DNA of 64,000 nucleotides from Shimia sp040225985 (GTDB lineage: Bacteria > Pseudomonadota > Alphaproteobacteria > Rhodobacterales > Rhodobacteraceae), in NCBI RefSeq assembly GCF_040225985.1, contig NZ_JBBPEU010000009.1:1-64000 (forward strand), in the 5' to 3' direction. Under the pieces are notes generated by a model, which saw nothing but the letters and a program-made list of their open reading frames with translations, was not told the DNA's origin and made no database searches. A program made the position numbers and the translations under genes. This document shows, piece by piece, positions 27,607-37,065 of the stretch; the stretch's first letter is position 1, and each line of letters opens with the position of its first letter.

Positions 27607-28623
27607 TTAGCGGAAGGGCGGCGAGTAGATCAGGCCGCCATCGGTCCACTGAGCGTTCAGGCCACGGGCCAGACCGATCGGAGTGTTTTCACCGATGTTC
27701 TTCTCGAACAGTTCACCATAGTTGCCACCCGCCATGACGGCGTTCTTGGCCCAGTCAGCCGACAGGCCGAGCATTTCGCCAAGCGAGCCTTCGGTGCCCA
27801 GAAGACGGTTCACTTCGGGGTTGTTGGTGCCACCGGCCATTTCGCCGATATTGGCCGAGGTCACGCCCAGCTCTTCAGCGGTGATCAGAGCGTTCAGGGT
27901 CCAGCGAACCACGTCACCCCAGTTGTTGTCGCCGTGGCGGACAAGCGGGCCGAGCGGCTCTTTCGAGATGATCTCGGGCAGCAGAACGTGTGCACCCGGA
28001 TCTTCAAAGGTCGCGCGGGTTGCCGCGAGGCCCGAAGCGTCGGTGGTGTAAACGTCACAGGCACCGGCAAGGTACTGCTGTTGTGCTTCTGCGTTGGTTT
28101 CGATCGGAACCGGCTCGTAGCTGATGTTGTTGGCGCGGAAGAAGTCCGCGAGGTTCAGCTCGGTGGTGGTGCCGGTCTGGATACAAACGGTTGCGCCGTC
28201 CAGTTCCTTGGCCGAGGACACGCCCAGCTCTGCCGGAACCATGAAGCCCTGACCGTCATAATAGTTCACGCCGGTGAATTCGAACTTCAGGTCGACATCG
28301 CGCGAGAAGGTCCAGGTGGTGTTGCGGGCCAGCATGTCGATTTCACCCGACGCCAGCGCGGTAAAGCGGGTCTTGCCGGTGGTCGGCACGAACTCGACAG
28401 CGGTCGGATCACCCAGAACAGCAGCGGCCACGGCGCGGCAGACGCCGACGTCAAAGCCTTCCCAGTTGCCGTTCGCGTCCGGAGCCGCAAAGCCGACCAG
28501 GCCGGTGGTCACACCGCAGTTCAGCTTGCCGCGCGCCTTGACGTCGTCCAGCGTACCGGCAGCAGCCGCACCAGCCGCCAGGCCGGCAACAGTCAGTGCA
28601 CCAAAGATTACGGATTTTTTCAT
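27607..28623 (-). CDS. aapJ: General L-amino acid ABC transporter, periplasmic binding protein
   Basis: 338 residues from the ATG at 28623, which has GGAAGAGG upstream and begins a clean signal peptide (MKKSVIFGALTVAGLAAGAA, cleavage after AAA or so). The mature protein is a type 3 solute-binding fold with KLNCGVTTGLVGFAAPD, GFDVGVCRAVAAAVLGD and RFTALASGEIDMLARN. Two Cys pairs probably form disulfides. It is the first gene of aapJQMP and sets substrate range. Confidence 0.96.
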   Translation of the reverse strand: MKKSVIFGALTVAGLAAGAAAAGTLDDVKARGKLNCGVTTGLVGFAAPDANGNWEGFDVGVCRAVAAAVLGDPTAVEFVPTTGKTRFTALASGEIDMLARNTTWTFSRDVDLKFEFTGVNYYDGQGFMVPAELGVSSAKELDGATVCIQTGTTTELNLADFFRANNISYEPVPIETNAEAQQQYLAGACDVYTTDASGLAATRATFEDPGAHVLLPEIISKEPLGPLVRHGDNNWGDVVRWTLNALITAEELGVTSANIGEMAGGTNNPEVNRLLGTEGSLGEMLGLSADWAKNAVMAGGNYGELFEKNIGENTPIGLARGLNAQWTDGGLIYSPPFR

Positions 28624-28824
28624 TTTTACCTCTTCCTGATGGTCCACCCTTTTCGGGTGGATTTATTACGGTCACAGGGACCGCGAGTGTTACTGGTAAG
28701 GGTGCTCCCCCCTCAGCGTGGATCAGTTTGGGCGGATTCATCGCAAAACGTCAAGAGCAGCATCACGGAAATCTATCATTCCGCAACGCCGCCCACCCTG
28801 CGCGCAAGTATTGGACTTTTTAAG

Positions 28825-29535
28825 CTATTTTCGAGACATTTTGAAAAAGCGGTCCGCGTGCAAAAAGGCCTGTTTCTTGATTTCGGCCTGCTCTGCCGCC
28901 TCTTCATCGACGCCCCACAGCTCTTCCTGCCACGTTTCGTCCAGCCGCGAGAGCATCCAGATCTCCTCGATCGGGCGCATCTGGTGAGTCGCGGCAAAGC
29001 CCAGAACCAGCGACCCGCTCAGGCTCACGAGATCGTGAAACGCCGCCAGCTCGAAATTCGACATGGCGTGTACCTTGTCGCGCAATCCTTGCAGCGCCGT
29101 GTCAGACTGGGCAACATGCATCACGCCGGCCACCGGCAAAAGCCGCGCGCCCAGCGTCTCGGAAGCCCAGTCCAACACCGGATCCCACTCGGCCGCCTGC
29201 CGCGCAATCAGCTCTTCAGGGTTTGTCGCGCGGTAACACAGCAGGTCGGTGCCGCCATAATCGGCCAGCATGTCCGCCACCTCGCCGTGCTGGATCGCCA
29301 CCTTGTCGATCGCGGCATTGGCCGACCGCGTCACCGGCATCGACAGCGGGTTCACCTCGCCGTCCTGCGCGCGCCATTCGGCGGCGATGGCCTCGGCCAT
29401 ATCACGGGTCGGCACGGCCAGCGCGGATTTCGCCGGCGTCTTCAGCCCGCGCCCGTCCAGCGTGACCGTGAATCCACCGTCCGCCTCGTTCACGCTGACC
29501 TCTTTCCAGAAAACCTTTTTCGCCCATCCGCTCAT
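28825..29535 (-). CDS. ATP12 family F1-ATPase assembly chaperone
   Basis: 236 residues from the ATG at 29535. Family blocks include FWKEVSVNEADGGFTVTLDG, LKTPAKSALAVPTRDMAEA, EWRAQDGEVNPLSMPVTRSA and DLLCYRA. ATP12 binds the F1 alpha subunit during assembly; it is typical of alphaproteobacteria and mitochondria. The start overlaps the HAD gene stop by 4 bases, which rules out the longer frame. Confidence 0.92.
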   Translation of the reverse strand: MSGWAKKVFWKEVSVNEADGGFTVTLDGRGLKTPAKSALAVPTRDMAEAIAAEWRAQDGEVNPLSMPVTRSANAAIDKVAIQHGEVADMLADYGGTDLLCYRATNPEELIARQAAEWDPVLDWASETLGARLLPVAGVMHVAQSDTALQGLRDKVHAMSNFELAAFHDLVSLSGSLVLGFAATHQMRPIEEIWMLSRLDETWQEELWGVDEEAAEQAEIKKQAFLHADRFFKMSRK

Positions 29536-30212
29536 GCCGCGTCCCTCCAGATTTCGTCCAATACGCCCGGCAGCGCCTCGAAACGATCTACTAACCGATT
29601 CGCCGATGTCAGGGCCTCGGGGCGGTGATAGCCCCATGTCACCCCGACCCCGCACAGGCCCGCCGCCCGCGCCATATCCATGTCGTAACTCGTGTCGCCC
29701 ACCATCACCGCATCCCGCGCGGCGACACCGGTCTCGGCCAGCGCCGCCAACAGCATCGACGGGTGCGGTTTCGACGGGTGAAAATCGGCGACCTGCTCGG
29801 TGACGAACATCCGTTCCATCCCGTGCCCTTCCAACAGCTTGTCCAGCCCGCGCCGCGATTTGCCCGTGGCCACCCCCAGCAAAAGGTCGTCCCGCGCCGC
29901 CAGTTGCTCCAGCACGGCACGCACCCCGGGATAAAGCGGCGAAGACTGCGCCGCCCCCACCCTGGCCCGCAAGGTCATGTACGACGCCTTATAGGCGTCC
30001 ACCAATGCATGGTGGGTTTCGCGGTCCAGATCCGGCGCCAGCCGCGGCATCGCCACATCCAGCGAAAGCCCCACAATCCCCAGCACCGCCGCATGGTCGG
30101 GCACCGGCGCGCCCACGGCTTCAAACGCCATGGTCATCGACGCAAGAATGTCACCCTGGCTGTCCACCAGCGTGCCATCGACATCAAATACAACCAGCCG
30201 CAAAGCCGTCAT
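29532..30212 (-). CDS. HAD-superfamily hydrolase (phosphoglycolate phosphatase-like)
   Basis: 226 residues. Nucleophile motif FDVDGTLVDSQ (about 9-19), motif II VATGKSRRG, Lys in FHPSKPHPSM and acidic motif MVGDTSYDMDMA. The cap domain is of the helical Gph type. Exact substrate is unknown. ATGA overlaps at both ends place it in the crcB-rluC-HAD-ATP12 operon. Confidence 0.9.
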   Translation of the reverse strand: MTALRLVVFDVDGTLVDSQGDILASMTMAFEAVGAPVPDHAAVLGIVGLSLDVAMPRLAPDLDRETHHALVDAYKASYMTLRARVGAAQSSPLYPGVRAVLEQLAARDDLLLGVATGKSRRGLDKLLEGHGMERMFVTEQVADFHPSKPHPSMLLAALAETGVAARDAVMVGDTSYDMDMARAAGLCGVGVTWGYHRPEALTSANRLVDRFEALPGVLDEIWRDAA

Positions 30213-31252
30213 CTGAGTTCCTCGAACGGGTCCTCCGCCGCAATATCCGGCGTCCAGCCAAAGGTCTCCCATGTATGGGCCATATGATCGGGCAGATCGG
30301 CGGTCACGGTGATGACCTTGCGCTTGGTCGGATGCTCGAACTGCATCGTACGTGCATGCAGGTGCAACTTGTTCGAGATGATCCCGCCCAGTTTCGCACC
30401 CCAGCCATCGCCGAGGTTCTCCTGGCTCGATCCGCCATATTTGCCGTCCCCCACGATCGGATGGCCGATCTCGGCCATATGGGCACGCAACTGGTGGGTG
30501 CGCCCGGTGATCGGTTCCATCGCCACCCAGGACGCGCGGCTCGCCACACGGTAGAGGGTCGCATATTGCGTGATCGCCCGCTTGGCCCCGGGGGTGCTTT
30601 CCACCTCGCGCGGATGCACGCAGACCATCTTTTCGCCCTCTCCGCGCCGCCCGTGGCCCGGCGCCTTGACCAGCCCGTACTTGATCTCGCCCAGATAGGG
30701 CACCGGCACACCGGCCACCACAGCCCAGTAAATCTTGCGCGTATCCTTGTGCCGCAACGCCGCCGTCAGCGCCTGCGCCGCCTGCCGCGTCCGCGCCAGA
30801 AGCAGGACGCCCGACGTGTCCTTGTCCAGCCGGTGCACAAGGCGCGGCTTCTCGTCGTAATCGAATTTCAGCGCCTCGGACAATCCGTCCACGTGGCGGG
30901 TCTGCTTGCTGCCACCTTGCGTCGCCAGCCCCGGCGGCTTGTTGATGGCGATCACGTCATCGTCCTTGTAAATCACGCAGTCACGGATCATCTGCGCATC
31001 CGCCTTGGACACGCGCGCAACCTCGCGCCGGGGTTCCTGCCCCGGTTCGGGCAGCGGCGGAATACGCACGCTCTGGCCCGCTTCCAGACGGGTCGCCGGT
31101 TTCACCCGCCCGCCATCCACGCGCAGTTCGCCCTTGCGACACATCTTCTCGATCCGGATCTGGTTCACATGCGGGAACATCCGCCGCAACCACCGGTCCA
31201 GCCGCTGATCGGCGTCCCCTGCCGCCACCGTGATTGTCTGTACGCCGCTCAT
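30209..31252 (-). CDS. rluC: RluC/RluD-type 23S rRNA pseudouridine synthase
   Basis: 347 residues from the ATG at 31252. N-terminal S4 RNA-binding domain (RLDRWLRRMFPHVNQIRIEK, about 16-35) and a catalytic domain with HRLDKDTSGVLLLARTRQAA holding the catalytic Asp, plus PITGRTHQLRAHMAEIGHPI and GDGKYGG. It converts specific uridines of 23S rRNA. RluC is the likely ortholog by the S4 sequence, but RluD-like specificity cannot be excluded. Confidence 0.92.
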   Translation of the reverse strand: MSGVQTITVAAGDADQRLDRWLRRMFPHVNQIRIEKMCRKGELRVDGGRVKPATRLEAGQSVRIPPLPEPGQEPRREVARVSKADAQMIRDCVIYKDDDVIAINKPPGLATQGGSKQTRHVDGLSEALKFDYDEKPRLVHRLDKDTSGVLLLARTRQAAQALTAALRHKDTRKIYWAVVAGVPVPYLGEIKYGLVKAPGHGRRGEGEKMVCVHPREVESTPGAKRAITQYATLYRVASRASWVAMEPITGRTHQLRAHMAEIGHPIVGDGKYGGSSQENLGDGWGAKLGGIISNKLHLHARTMQFEHPTKRKVITVTADLPDHMAHTWETFGWTPDIAAEDPFEELR

Positions 31253-31626
31253 GCGAAAATCCCCCGCGTCACCCATATCCCCAACAAAAGCGCCCCAACC
31301 GAGCCCGCCACCGAAAGCGTGACATAACCCGCCGCCGCCCCGACCTGCCCCTTTTCAAACAGGTTCACCGCCTCGAGCGAAAAACTCGAAAAGGTCGTGA
31401 ACCCGCCCAGGAACCCGGTCATCACCAGCGGCGACAGATGGGTCAGCCCCCGATGCGCCGCCACCACCACGAACACCCCCATCAGGAACGACCCGAGGAT
31501 ATTCGCCGACAGGACAGCTACCGGAAACCCGTGCCCGACAAGGCGCAGGATACCCAGCCCCATCAGATAGCGCAGGCTCGCACCCGCCGCGCCGCCAAGC
31601 GCCACATATGTCAGGTTTGTCAACAT
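31249..31626 (-). CDS. crcB: Fluoride channel CrcB (Fluc)
   Basis: 125 residues, four membrane segments. Family motifs: GGAAGASLRY near the start, NILGSFLMG with the conserved Asn, and GFLGGFTTFSSFSLE with the Phe box and sodium-site region. Dimeric channel that exports fluoride. The start at 31626 gives the standard length; the longer frame upstream is intergenic repeat. I saw no fluoride riboswitch before it. Confidence 0.95.
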   Translation of the reverse strand: MLTNLTYVALGGAAGASLRYLMGLGILRLVGHGFPVAVLSANILGSFLMGVFVVVAAHRGLTHLSPLVMTGFLGGFTTFSSFSLEAVNLFEKGQVGAAAGYVTLSVAGSVGALLLGIWVTRGIFA

Positions 31627-31750
31627 CCCGCGTCCATCACCTGCCACCCCGCTTTTGTCAAGCAAAGCAGCCCATTCTTCACCTTGGCGAAAATACTCCG
31701 GGGTGAATTGGCCGCCTGCGGCCAAGAGGGGCAGCGCCCCTTTTCCGGCC
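31627..31750. repeat. Intergenic repeat-like element
   Basis: This spacer between rarA and crcB carries GGCCGCctGCGGCC and GGGGCagcGCCCC stems after an AT-poor lead (TTGGCGAAAATACTCCGGGG). It resembles the lead and stem at 53490-53570, so a small dispersed element is likely. It holds no gene. Confidence 0.45.
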
Positions 31751-33061
31751 TTACCCGCCCCGCTTGGCGCGCAGGTTGGCAAAATAGTCCACGCGCCTTT
31801 TCAACTCGCGCTCGAACCCGCGCTCAACCGGCGCATAGAGCACGGGCCGTTTCATCCCGTCGGGGAAATAGTTCTGGCCCGAAAACCCGTCCTCGGCGTC
31901 ATGGTCATACTGATAGCCCTTGCCGTAGCCCTGATCCTCCATCAGCCGCGTCGGCGCGTTCAGGATATGTTTCGGCGGCGGTTCCGAGCCGGTCTTCCTA
32001 GCCGCCTTCACTGCCGCCTTATAGCCCACATAAACCCCGTTCGATTTTGGCGCCAGCGCGAGATACACCAGCGCCTGTGCCAGCGCCAACTCGCCCTCGG
32101 GGCTGCCCAGCCGTTCGTAGGTTTCCCAGCTTTGCAGACACACCGCCTGCGCCTGCGGGTCAGCCAGCCCGATATCCTCGACCGCCATCCGCGTGATCCG
32201 CCGGGCCAGGAACCGCGGGTCCTCGCCCCCTTCCAGCATCCGCGCGAACCAGTACAGCGCCGCATCAGGGTCCGAGCCGCGCACCGATTTGTGCAGGGCG
32301 GAAATCAGGTTGTAATGCTCGTCGCCCGACTTGTCATACTTGGCCGCGCGTTTCATCAACCGTTTGGCAAGCGCGTCGCGATCCAGCTTGCCACGCACCT
32401 GCCACGCCGCGACCTGTTCCACGAGGTTCAGCAAGGCCCGCCCGTCGCCATCTGCCATTTCCAGCAACGCCTCACGCGCAGGACCTTCCAGCGGCAGGCC
32501 GCGCCCCAACTCGCGCTCGGCCCGCTGCGCCAGCCGCTCAAGATCGCCCAGCGACAGCCGCTCCAGCACCAGTACCTGCGACCGGCTCAGCACGGCGGCG
32601 TTCAACTCGAACGACGGATTCTCGGTCGTGGCCCCCACCAACAGGATCGTGCCATCCTCCATATGCGGCAGGAACCCATCCTGCTGGGCCTTGTTGAACC
32701 GGTGAATCTCGTCCACGAACAACAGCGTGCCCTGCCCGTTCTGGCGGCGGATCCTCGCCGCCTCAAACACCTTGCGCAGTTCGGGCACGCCGGTGAAAAT
32801 CGCGCTGATCTGCACGAAATGCAGGTTGGTTTCATCGGCCAGAAGGCGCGCGATCGTGGTCTTACCCACGCCCGGCGGCCCCCAGAAAATCAGCGATGAC
32901 AGCGACCCCGAGGCCAGCATCACCCCCAGCGGTGCCTCGGGCCCCAGAACCTGCTCTTGCCCGATCACGTCGCCCAGTGTCTTTGGACGCAACCGGTCGG
33001 CCAGCGGGCGCGGGGCGCTGCCATCGGGCGTGGGGTTCGAACTGTCAAACAGGTCCGCCAT
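31751..33061 (-). CDS. rarA: Replication-associated recombination protein RarA (MgsA-like AAA+ ATPase)
   Basis: 436 residues. Walker A GPPGVGKTTIARLLA (about 60-74), Walker B LLFVDEIHRFNK, sensor ATTENPSFELN and arginine finger SRSQVLVL. The C-terminal MgsA-type tetramerisation region has DGMKRPVLYAP-like sequence. Acts on stalled replication forks and binds SSB in other bacteria. Starts 2 bases after the deg gene. Confidence 0.95.
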   Translation of the reverse strand: MADLFDSSNPTPDGSAPRPLADRLRPKTLGDVIGQEQVLGPEAPLGVMLASGSLSSLIFWGPPGVGKTTIARLLADETNLHFVQISAIFTGVPELRKVFEAARIRRQNGQGTLLFVDEIHRFNKAQQDGFLPHMEDGTILLVGATTENPSFELNAAVLSRSQVLVLERLSLGDLERLAQRAERELGRGLPLEGPAREALLEMADGDGRALLNLVEQVAAWQVRGKLDRDALAKRLMKRAAKYDKSGDEHYNLISALHKSVRGSDPDAALYWFARMLEGGEDPRFLARRITRMAVEDIGLADPQAQAVCLQSWETYERLGSPEGELALAQALVYLALAPKSNGVYVGYKAAVKAARKTGSEPPPKHILNAPTRLMEDQGYGKGYQYDHDAEDGFSGQNYFPDGMKRPVLYAPVERGFERELKRRVDYFANLRAKRGG

Positions 33062-33063
33062 GG

Positions 33064-34446
33064 TCAGAGCCGGAACCGCGACACGATGCGCTGGGTACCG
33101 CGCTGGATTTCCACCGTGATCTTGCGGTTGGCCCTGGTCAGCGCACGTTCCGCGTCCTTCACCGTGGCGATCTCGGCCCCGTCAATCCCGCGCAGCACAT
33201 CCCCCGGCCGCAATCCCATGCGCGCGCCCACGGGGCCGGGGTTCTCGATGACCACGCCGGTCAGGCTCAGCGGCAGGCCATATTGCCCCAGCACCGCCGG
33301 ATTGATGTTCGAAATCACCATCTCGGGCACCGCCGAGCGTCGCCCCGTCGTCGTGGTGTTGCGCGCGGGCTTTTCCGGGGCCGCCATCATGGCCACGGGC
33401 GTCACCCCCGTATCCCCGTCCCGCAGCGCCAGAACCTCGGCCTCTTGCCCGATGCCCGCAACCGACATGCGGAAAATCATCTCTGCCGGCGTGTTGACCG
33501 GCTCGCCATCCACCTCAAGGATCACGTCCCCCGGCGCAAATCCGGCCGCGCGGAACGGGCTTTCTTCATGCAGCTCCGACACGACGATACCGCCCGGACG
33601 GTCCAGCCCCAGCCCCTCGGCCATGTCTGCGTCGACTGGCTGGCCAAACATCCCCGCCCATGGCCGGGCAAAGGCGCTGCGCCCTTCGCGGGCCTGTTCG
33701 ACAAACTGCCCCACCAGCGAGGACGGGATTGCAAAGCCGATCCCGTTCGAGCCGCCCGAGCGTGTCAGGATCGAGGTATTGACCCCGATCAGCGCGCCGT
33801 TGATGTCAATCAGCGCCCCGCCCGAATTGCCCGGGTTGATCGGCGCATCGGTTTGCAGGAAATAGCCCCGCGCGTTGCCCGTGGCCGTGCCCGACCGCGC
33901 AAGCCCCGACACGATCCCGCTGCTCACGGTCTGGCCCACCCCGAACGGGTTGCCGATCGCCAGCACCAGCTCGCCCACCTCGACCGTGTCGCTGTCGCGC
34001 AGGGTCAGGAACGGCATGTCCTCGGCGTCTTTCAGCTTGAGAATGGCAAGGTCGGCTTCCTGATCGGCCAGCAGCACCTCGGCCGCGTATTCGCGCCGGT
34101 CATTCAGGTGGACGCGAATATCCGTTGACTGGCCGACCACGTGATAGTTCGACACGACGATGCCGTCTTCGGACAGGATCACCCCCGACCCGAGCGAGTT
34201 CTCGACCCGCGGGCGGGGTTCGGCAAAGTCGCGAAAAAGGTTCTGGAAAAACGGATCCCCCATGAACGGGCTCTCGCGCACATTTACAACCCGCTTGGCA
34301 TAGATGTTCACAACGGCGGGGGCGGCGGTTTTCACCAGCGGCGCAAACCCCAGACTGATTTCGGCCTGCGATTGCGGCACCTTTGTCTCGGCATGGGCCA
34401 GCGTGGCAAGACCAATGGCAGCAGCGGTCAGAATGGCTCGGTACAT
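33064..34446 (-). CDS. Periplasmic DegP/DegQ-type serine protease (HtrA)
   Basis: 460 residues from the ATG at 34446 with GAGG upstream and a signal peptide (MYRAILTAAAIGLATLAHA). The catalytic triad is His in VVSNYHVVGQ, Asp in DLAILKLKD and Ser in NPGNSGGALID. Two PDZ domains follow (GIVVSELHEESPFRAAGFAP and GVVIENPGPVGARMGLRPGD). It degrades or refolds misfolded envelope proteins. Which of DegP, DegQ or DegS-like roles applies cannot be told from the sequence, but two PDZ domains argue against DegS. Confidence 0.93.
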   Translation of the reverse strand: MYRAILTAAAIGLATLAHAETKVPQSQAEISLGFAPLVKTAAPAVVNIYAKRVVNVRESPFMGDPFFQNLFRDFAEPRPRVENSLGSGVILSEDGIVVSNYHVVGQSTDIRVHLNDRREYAAEVLLADQEADLAILKLKDAEDMPFLTLRDSDTVEVGELVLAIGNPFGVGQTVSSGIVSGLARSGTATGNARGYFLQTDAPINPGNSGGALIDINGALIGVNTSILTRSGGSNGIGFAIPSSLVGQFVEQAREGRSAFARPWAGMFGQPVDADMAEGLGLDRPGGIVVSELHEESPFRAAGFAPGDVILEVDGEPVNTPAEMIFRMSVAGIGQEAEVLALRDGDTGVTPVAMMAAPEKPARNTTTTGRRSAVPEMVISNINPAVLGQYGLPLSLTGVVIENPGPVGARMGLRPGDVLRGIDGAEIATVKDAERALTRANRKITVEIQRGTQRIVSRFRL

Positions 34447-34537
34447 GGCATCCTCGTGATTAAGCGCGGCTCTCTGCCCAAGGATATGCGGGGCGCGGCG
34501 GGGGATTGCAAGGTCGCCTCCCGCTGACAGCGCGCAC

Positions 34538-34567
34538 AAAAAAACCCCGCCTGACGAACAGGCGGGG
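34538..34567 (-). terminator. Terminator of the ribosomal alpha operon
   Basis: On the minus strand CCCCGCCTG (34559-34567) pairs with CAGGCGGGG (34545-34553) and is followed by a run of seven T. It lies 29 bases after rplQ. Confidence 0.92.
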
Positions 34568-34595
34568 CCAGATATCGGGAAAACCCCGAGGGATC

Positions 34596-35021
34596 TTATT
34601 CTTCGTCAGCTGCCGCTTCTTCGGCTGCAACGCGGGCCTTGTCGGCCGCGCCTTTGGCGTCGACGTCACGATCAACGAATTCGATGATCGCCATCGGCGC
34701 CATGTCGCCATAGCGGAAGCCCGCCTTCATGATGCGCACATATCCGCCCTGACGGTCCGCATAGCGCGGGCCCAGCACGTCGAACAGTTTCGCGACGTAC
34801 TGCTCTTCCTTCAGACGCGACGCGGCGTTGCGGCGCGAGTGCAGGTCGCCTTTTTTCGCCAGGGTGATCAGTTTTTCAACGATCGGGCGAAGTTCTTTGG
34901 CTTTCGGCAGGGTGGTTTTGATTTGCTCATGCTCGATCAGCGATCCTGCCATGTTTGCGAACAGGGCCTTGCGGTGCTCATGAGTACGGTTCAGGCGGCG
35001 GTAACCACGTGCGTGACGCAT
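34596..35021 (-). CDS. rplQ: 50S ribosomal protein L17
   Basis: 141 residues, MRHARGYRRLNRTHEHRKAL start and the family blocks NMAGSLIEHEQIKTTLPKAK and LRPIVEKLITLAKKGDLHSR. A Glu/Ala-rich tail of about 25 residues is common in alphaproteobacteria. Last gene of the alpha operon before a strong terminator. Confidence 0.97.
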   Translation of the reverse strand: MRHARGYRRLNRTHEHRKALFANMAGSLIEHEQIKTTLPKAKELRPIVEKLITLAKKGDLHSRRNAASRLKEEQYVAKLFDVLGPRYADRQGGYVRIMKAGFRYGDMAPMAIIEFVDRDVDAKGAADKARVAAEEAAADEE

Positions 35022-35128
35022 TTTTCAATTCCTTCTTGCGTTTTGCTTTGTCCGGAGACCGATGCGTGTCAGTCCCTCACCTTGGGGCGGAAGTGCCCAT
35101 ATATTCCCCGGCAGGTCCGGGCATTGCG

Positions 35129-35148
35129 AGGAGGGCCGAGGCCCTCCT
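35129..35148 (-). other. Perfect palindrome after rpoA
   Basis: AGGAGGGCC (35129-35137) pairs with GGCCCTCCT (35140-35148) with a 2-base loop, 8 bases after the rpoA stop. No U-tract follows in the minus direction, so it may act as an mRNA-processing or stability element between rpoA and rplQ rather than as a terminator. Confidence 0.5.
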
Positions 35149-35155
35149 GCTATTC

Positions 35156-36172
35156 TTAGAACGAGTCTTCGAACTTTTTGGCCAGATCTTCGATGTTGTC
35201 CGGCGGCCAGTCCTCGACGTCCATGCCAAGGTGCAGACCCATGCCCGAGAGAACTTCCTTGATCTCGTTCAGCGACTTGCGGCCGAAGTTCGGGGTGCGC
35301 AGCATCTCGGCTTCGGTTTTCTGGATCAGATCGCCGATGTAAACGATGTTGTCGTTCTTGAGGCAGTTTGCAGACCGCACCGACAGTTCCAGCTCGTCCA
35401 CTTTCTTCAGCAGAAGCGGGTTGAACTCGAGACCATCGTCTTCTTCCTGACGGCCGGCCGACTCGGGCTCTTCGAAGTTCACGAAGATCGACAGCTGGTC
35501 CTGCAGGATGCGCGCGGCGAAGGCCACAGCATCATCAGGGCTGATCGACCCGTCGGTTTCCACCTTCATGGTCAGCTTGTCATAGTCCAGAACCTGACCT
35601 TCACGGGTCGGCTGCACGTCATAGGACACCTTCTTGACCGGCGAATAGATCGCGTCGATCGGGATCAGGCCGATGGGTGCATCTTCGGGCTTGTTCTTAT
35701 CCGCAGACACGTACCCTTTGCCGGTGTTGACGGTCAGTTCCATGAACAGGTCGGCGCCATCGTCGAGGTGACAGATCACGTGGTCCTTGTTCAGGATTTC
35801 GATACCTGCGCTGTCCACGATGTCACCGGCGGTGACTTCGCCCGGGCCTTTGGCCTGGATCGAAAGACGCTTGGGCCCTTCGACTTCCATGCGCAGCGAA
35901 ACGCCTTTGAGGTTCAGGATCACGTCGGTGACGTCTTCACGTACACCGGCCACGCTCGAGAACTCGTGCAGAACGTTGTCGATCTGTACGCTGGTGATGG
36001 CCGCGCCTTGCAGCGACGACATCAGAACGCGGCGCAGCGCGTTGCCCAGAGTCAGACCAAAGCCACGCTCCAGCGGTTCAGCGACAACCGTCGCCTGACG
36101 AGTCGGGTCATTGCCCGGCTTCACGTCAAGCTGGGTCGGCTTGATCAGTTCTGCCCAATTTTTGTGGATCAT
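35156..36172 (-). CDS. rpoA: DNA-directed RNA polymerase subunit alpha
   Basis: 338 residues from the ATG at 36172 with GGAGGG upstream (MIHKNWAELIKPTQLDVKPG). N-terminal dimerisation domain with RGFGLTLGNALRRVLMSSLQ, a flexible linker, and the C-terminal DNA-binding domain with LRTPNFGRKSLNEIKEVLSG. Length fits alphaproteobacterial RpoA. Confidence 0.98.
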   Translation of the reverse strand: MIHKNWAELIKPTQLDVKPGNDPTRQATVVAEPLERGFGLTLGNALRRVLMSSLQGAAITSVQIDNVLHEFSSVAGVREDVTDVILNLKGVSLRMEVEGPKRLSIQAKGPGEVTAGDIVDSAGIEILNKDHVICHLDDGADLFMELTVNTGKGYVSADKNKPEDAPIGLIPIDAIYSPVKKVSYDVQPTREGQVLDYDKLTMKVETDGSISPDDAVAFAARILQDQLSIFVNFEEPESAGRQEEDDGLEFNPLLLKKVDELELSVRSANCLKNDNIVYIGDLIQKTEAEMLRTPNFGRKSLNEIKEVLSGMGLHLGMDVEDWPPDNIEDLAKKFEDSF

Positions 36173-36288
36173 GCGTCCCTCCATTCCTGTCTGTCCTCCA
36201 TGTCCAAAAAAGGATCAGACTCCCGAGGTTTCAAAACGGCGAACTGGGGCCGTGAAAATCACGCGGCCCCAGAGATAAAAAACGTTGC

Positions 36289-36681
36289 TTAGACGCGACG
36301 GCGCTTCGGCGGGCGGCAGCCGTTGTGGGCGATCGGGGTCACATCACGGATCGAAGTGATGTTGAAGCCGATGGCCGCCAGAGCGCGCAGAGCCGATTCA
36401 CGACCCGAACCGGGGCCCTGAACTTCGACTTCGAGCGTCTTGACACCGTGTTCCTGAGCCTTCTTGCCCGCATCTTCCGCAGCCATCTGAGCGGCGTACG
36501 GGGTCGATTTACGCGAGCCTTTGAAACCCATGGTACCGGCCGACGACCACGAGATGGCGTTGCCTTGTACGTCCGAGATCAGGATCTTGGTGTTGTTGAA
36601 CGACGAATTCACATGGGCTACGCCCGATGCGATATTCTTGGAGACCTTTTTCTTGCCTCCGCGACGGGTATCACGTGCCAT
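36289..36681 (-). CDS. rpsK: 30S ribosomal protein S11
   Basis: 130 residues with the family blocks GVAHVNSSFNNTKILISD, SAGTMGFKGSRKSTPYAAQM and the C-terminal end THNGCRPPKRRRV-like sequence. Part of the 30S platform. Sits between rpsM and rpoA in the usual order. Confidence 0.98.
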   Translation of the reverse strand: MARDTRRGGKKKVSKNIASGVAHVNSSFNNTKILISDVQGNAISWSSAGTMGFKGSRKSTPYAAQMAAEDAGKKAQEHGVKTLEVEVQGPGSGRESALRALAAIGFNITSIRDVTPIAHNGCRPPKRRRV

Positions 36682-36696
36682 TGGTGCAGACCTCCC

Positions 36697-37065
36697 TTAT
36701 TTCTTCTTGCCGGCGATCGGTTTCGCCGGGCCTTTGCGGGTGCGCGCGTTGGTGTGCGTACGCTGACCACGAACAGGCAGGTTGCGGCGATGGCGCAGAC
36801 CGCGATAGCAGCCAAGGTCCATCAGGCGTTTGATGTTCATCTGAACTTCACGGCGCAGGTCACCTTCTACGGTGTAGTTTGCGTCGATGTGTTCGCGGAC
36901 GGCCAGAACTTCGGCGTCCGACAGCTCGTTCACACGACGGGTTGCGTCGATGCCAACGGCTTCGCAGATTGCAGCAGCAGAGGTGTTACCAATGCCAGTG
37001 ATGTATGTGAGGGCGATCGGGACCCGCTTGTGGGTCGGGATGTTTACGCCGGCGATACGTGCCAC
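36697..37065 (-). CDS. rpsM: 30S ribosomal protein S13
   Basis: 122 residues. MARIAGVNIPTHKRVPIALT at the start, the helix-turn region GIGNTSAAAICEAVGI, and the tail RGQRTHTNARTRKGPAKPIA that contacts tRNA in the ribosome. First gene of the alpha operon here. A 3.7 kb stretch with other genes separates it from adk. Confidence 0.98.
   Translation of the reverse strand: MARIAGVNIPTHKRVPIALTYITGIGNTSAAAICEAVGIDATRRVNELSDAEVLAVREHIDANYTVEGDLRREVQMNIKRLMDLGCYRGLRHRRNLPVRGQRTHTNARTRKGPAKPIAGKKK

Noticed and set aside
27529..29628. Plus-strand open frame of about 700 codons
   Set aside because: It runs opposite aapJ and the ATP12 gene and across their intergenic region. Its composition is that of an antisense frame and no domain is seen.
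31627..31700. Fluoride riboswitch before crcB
   Set aside because: The conserved crcB-motif pseudoknot was not seen, and the spacer looks like a dispersed hairpin element.
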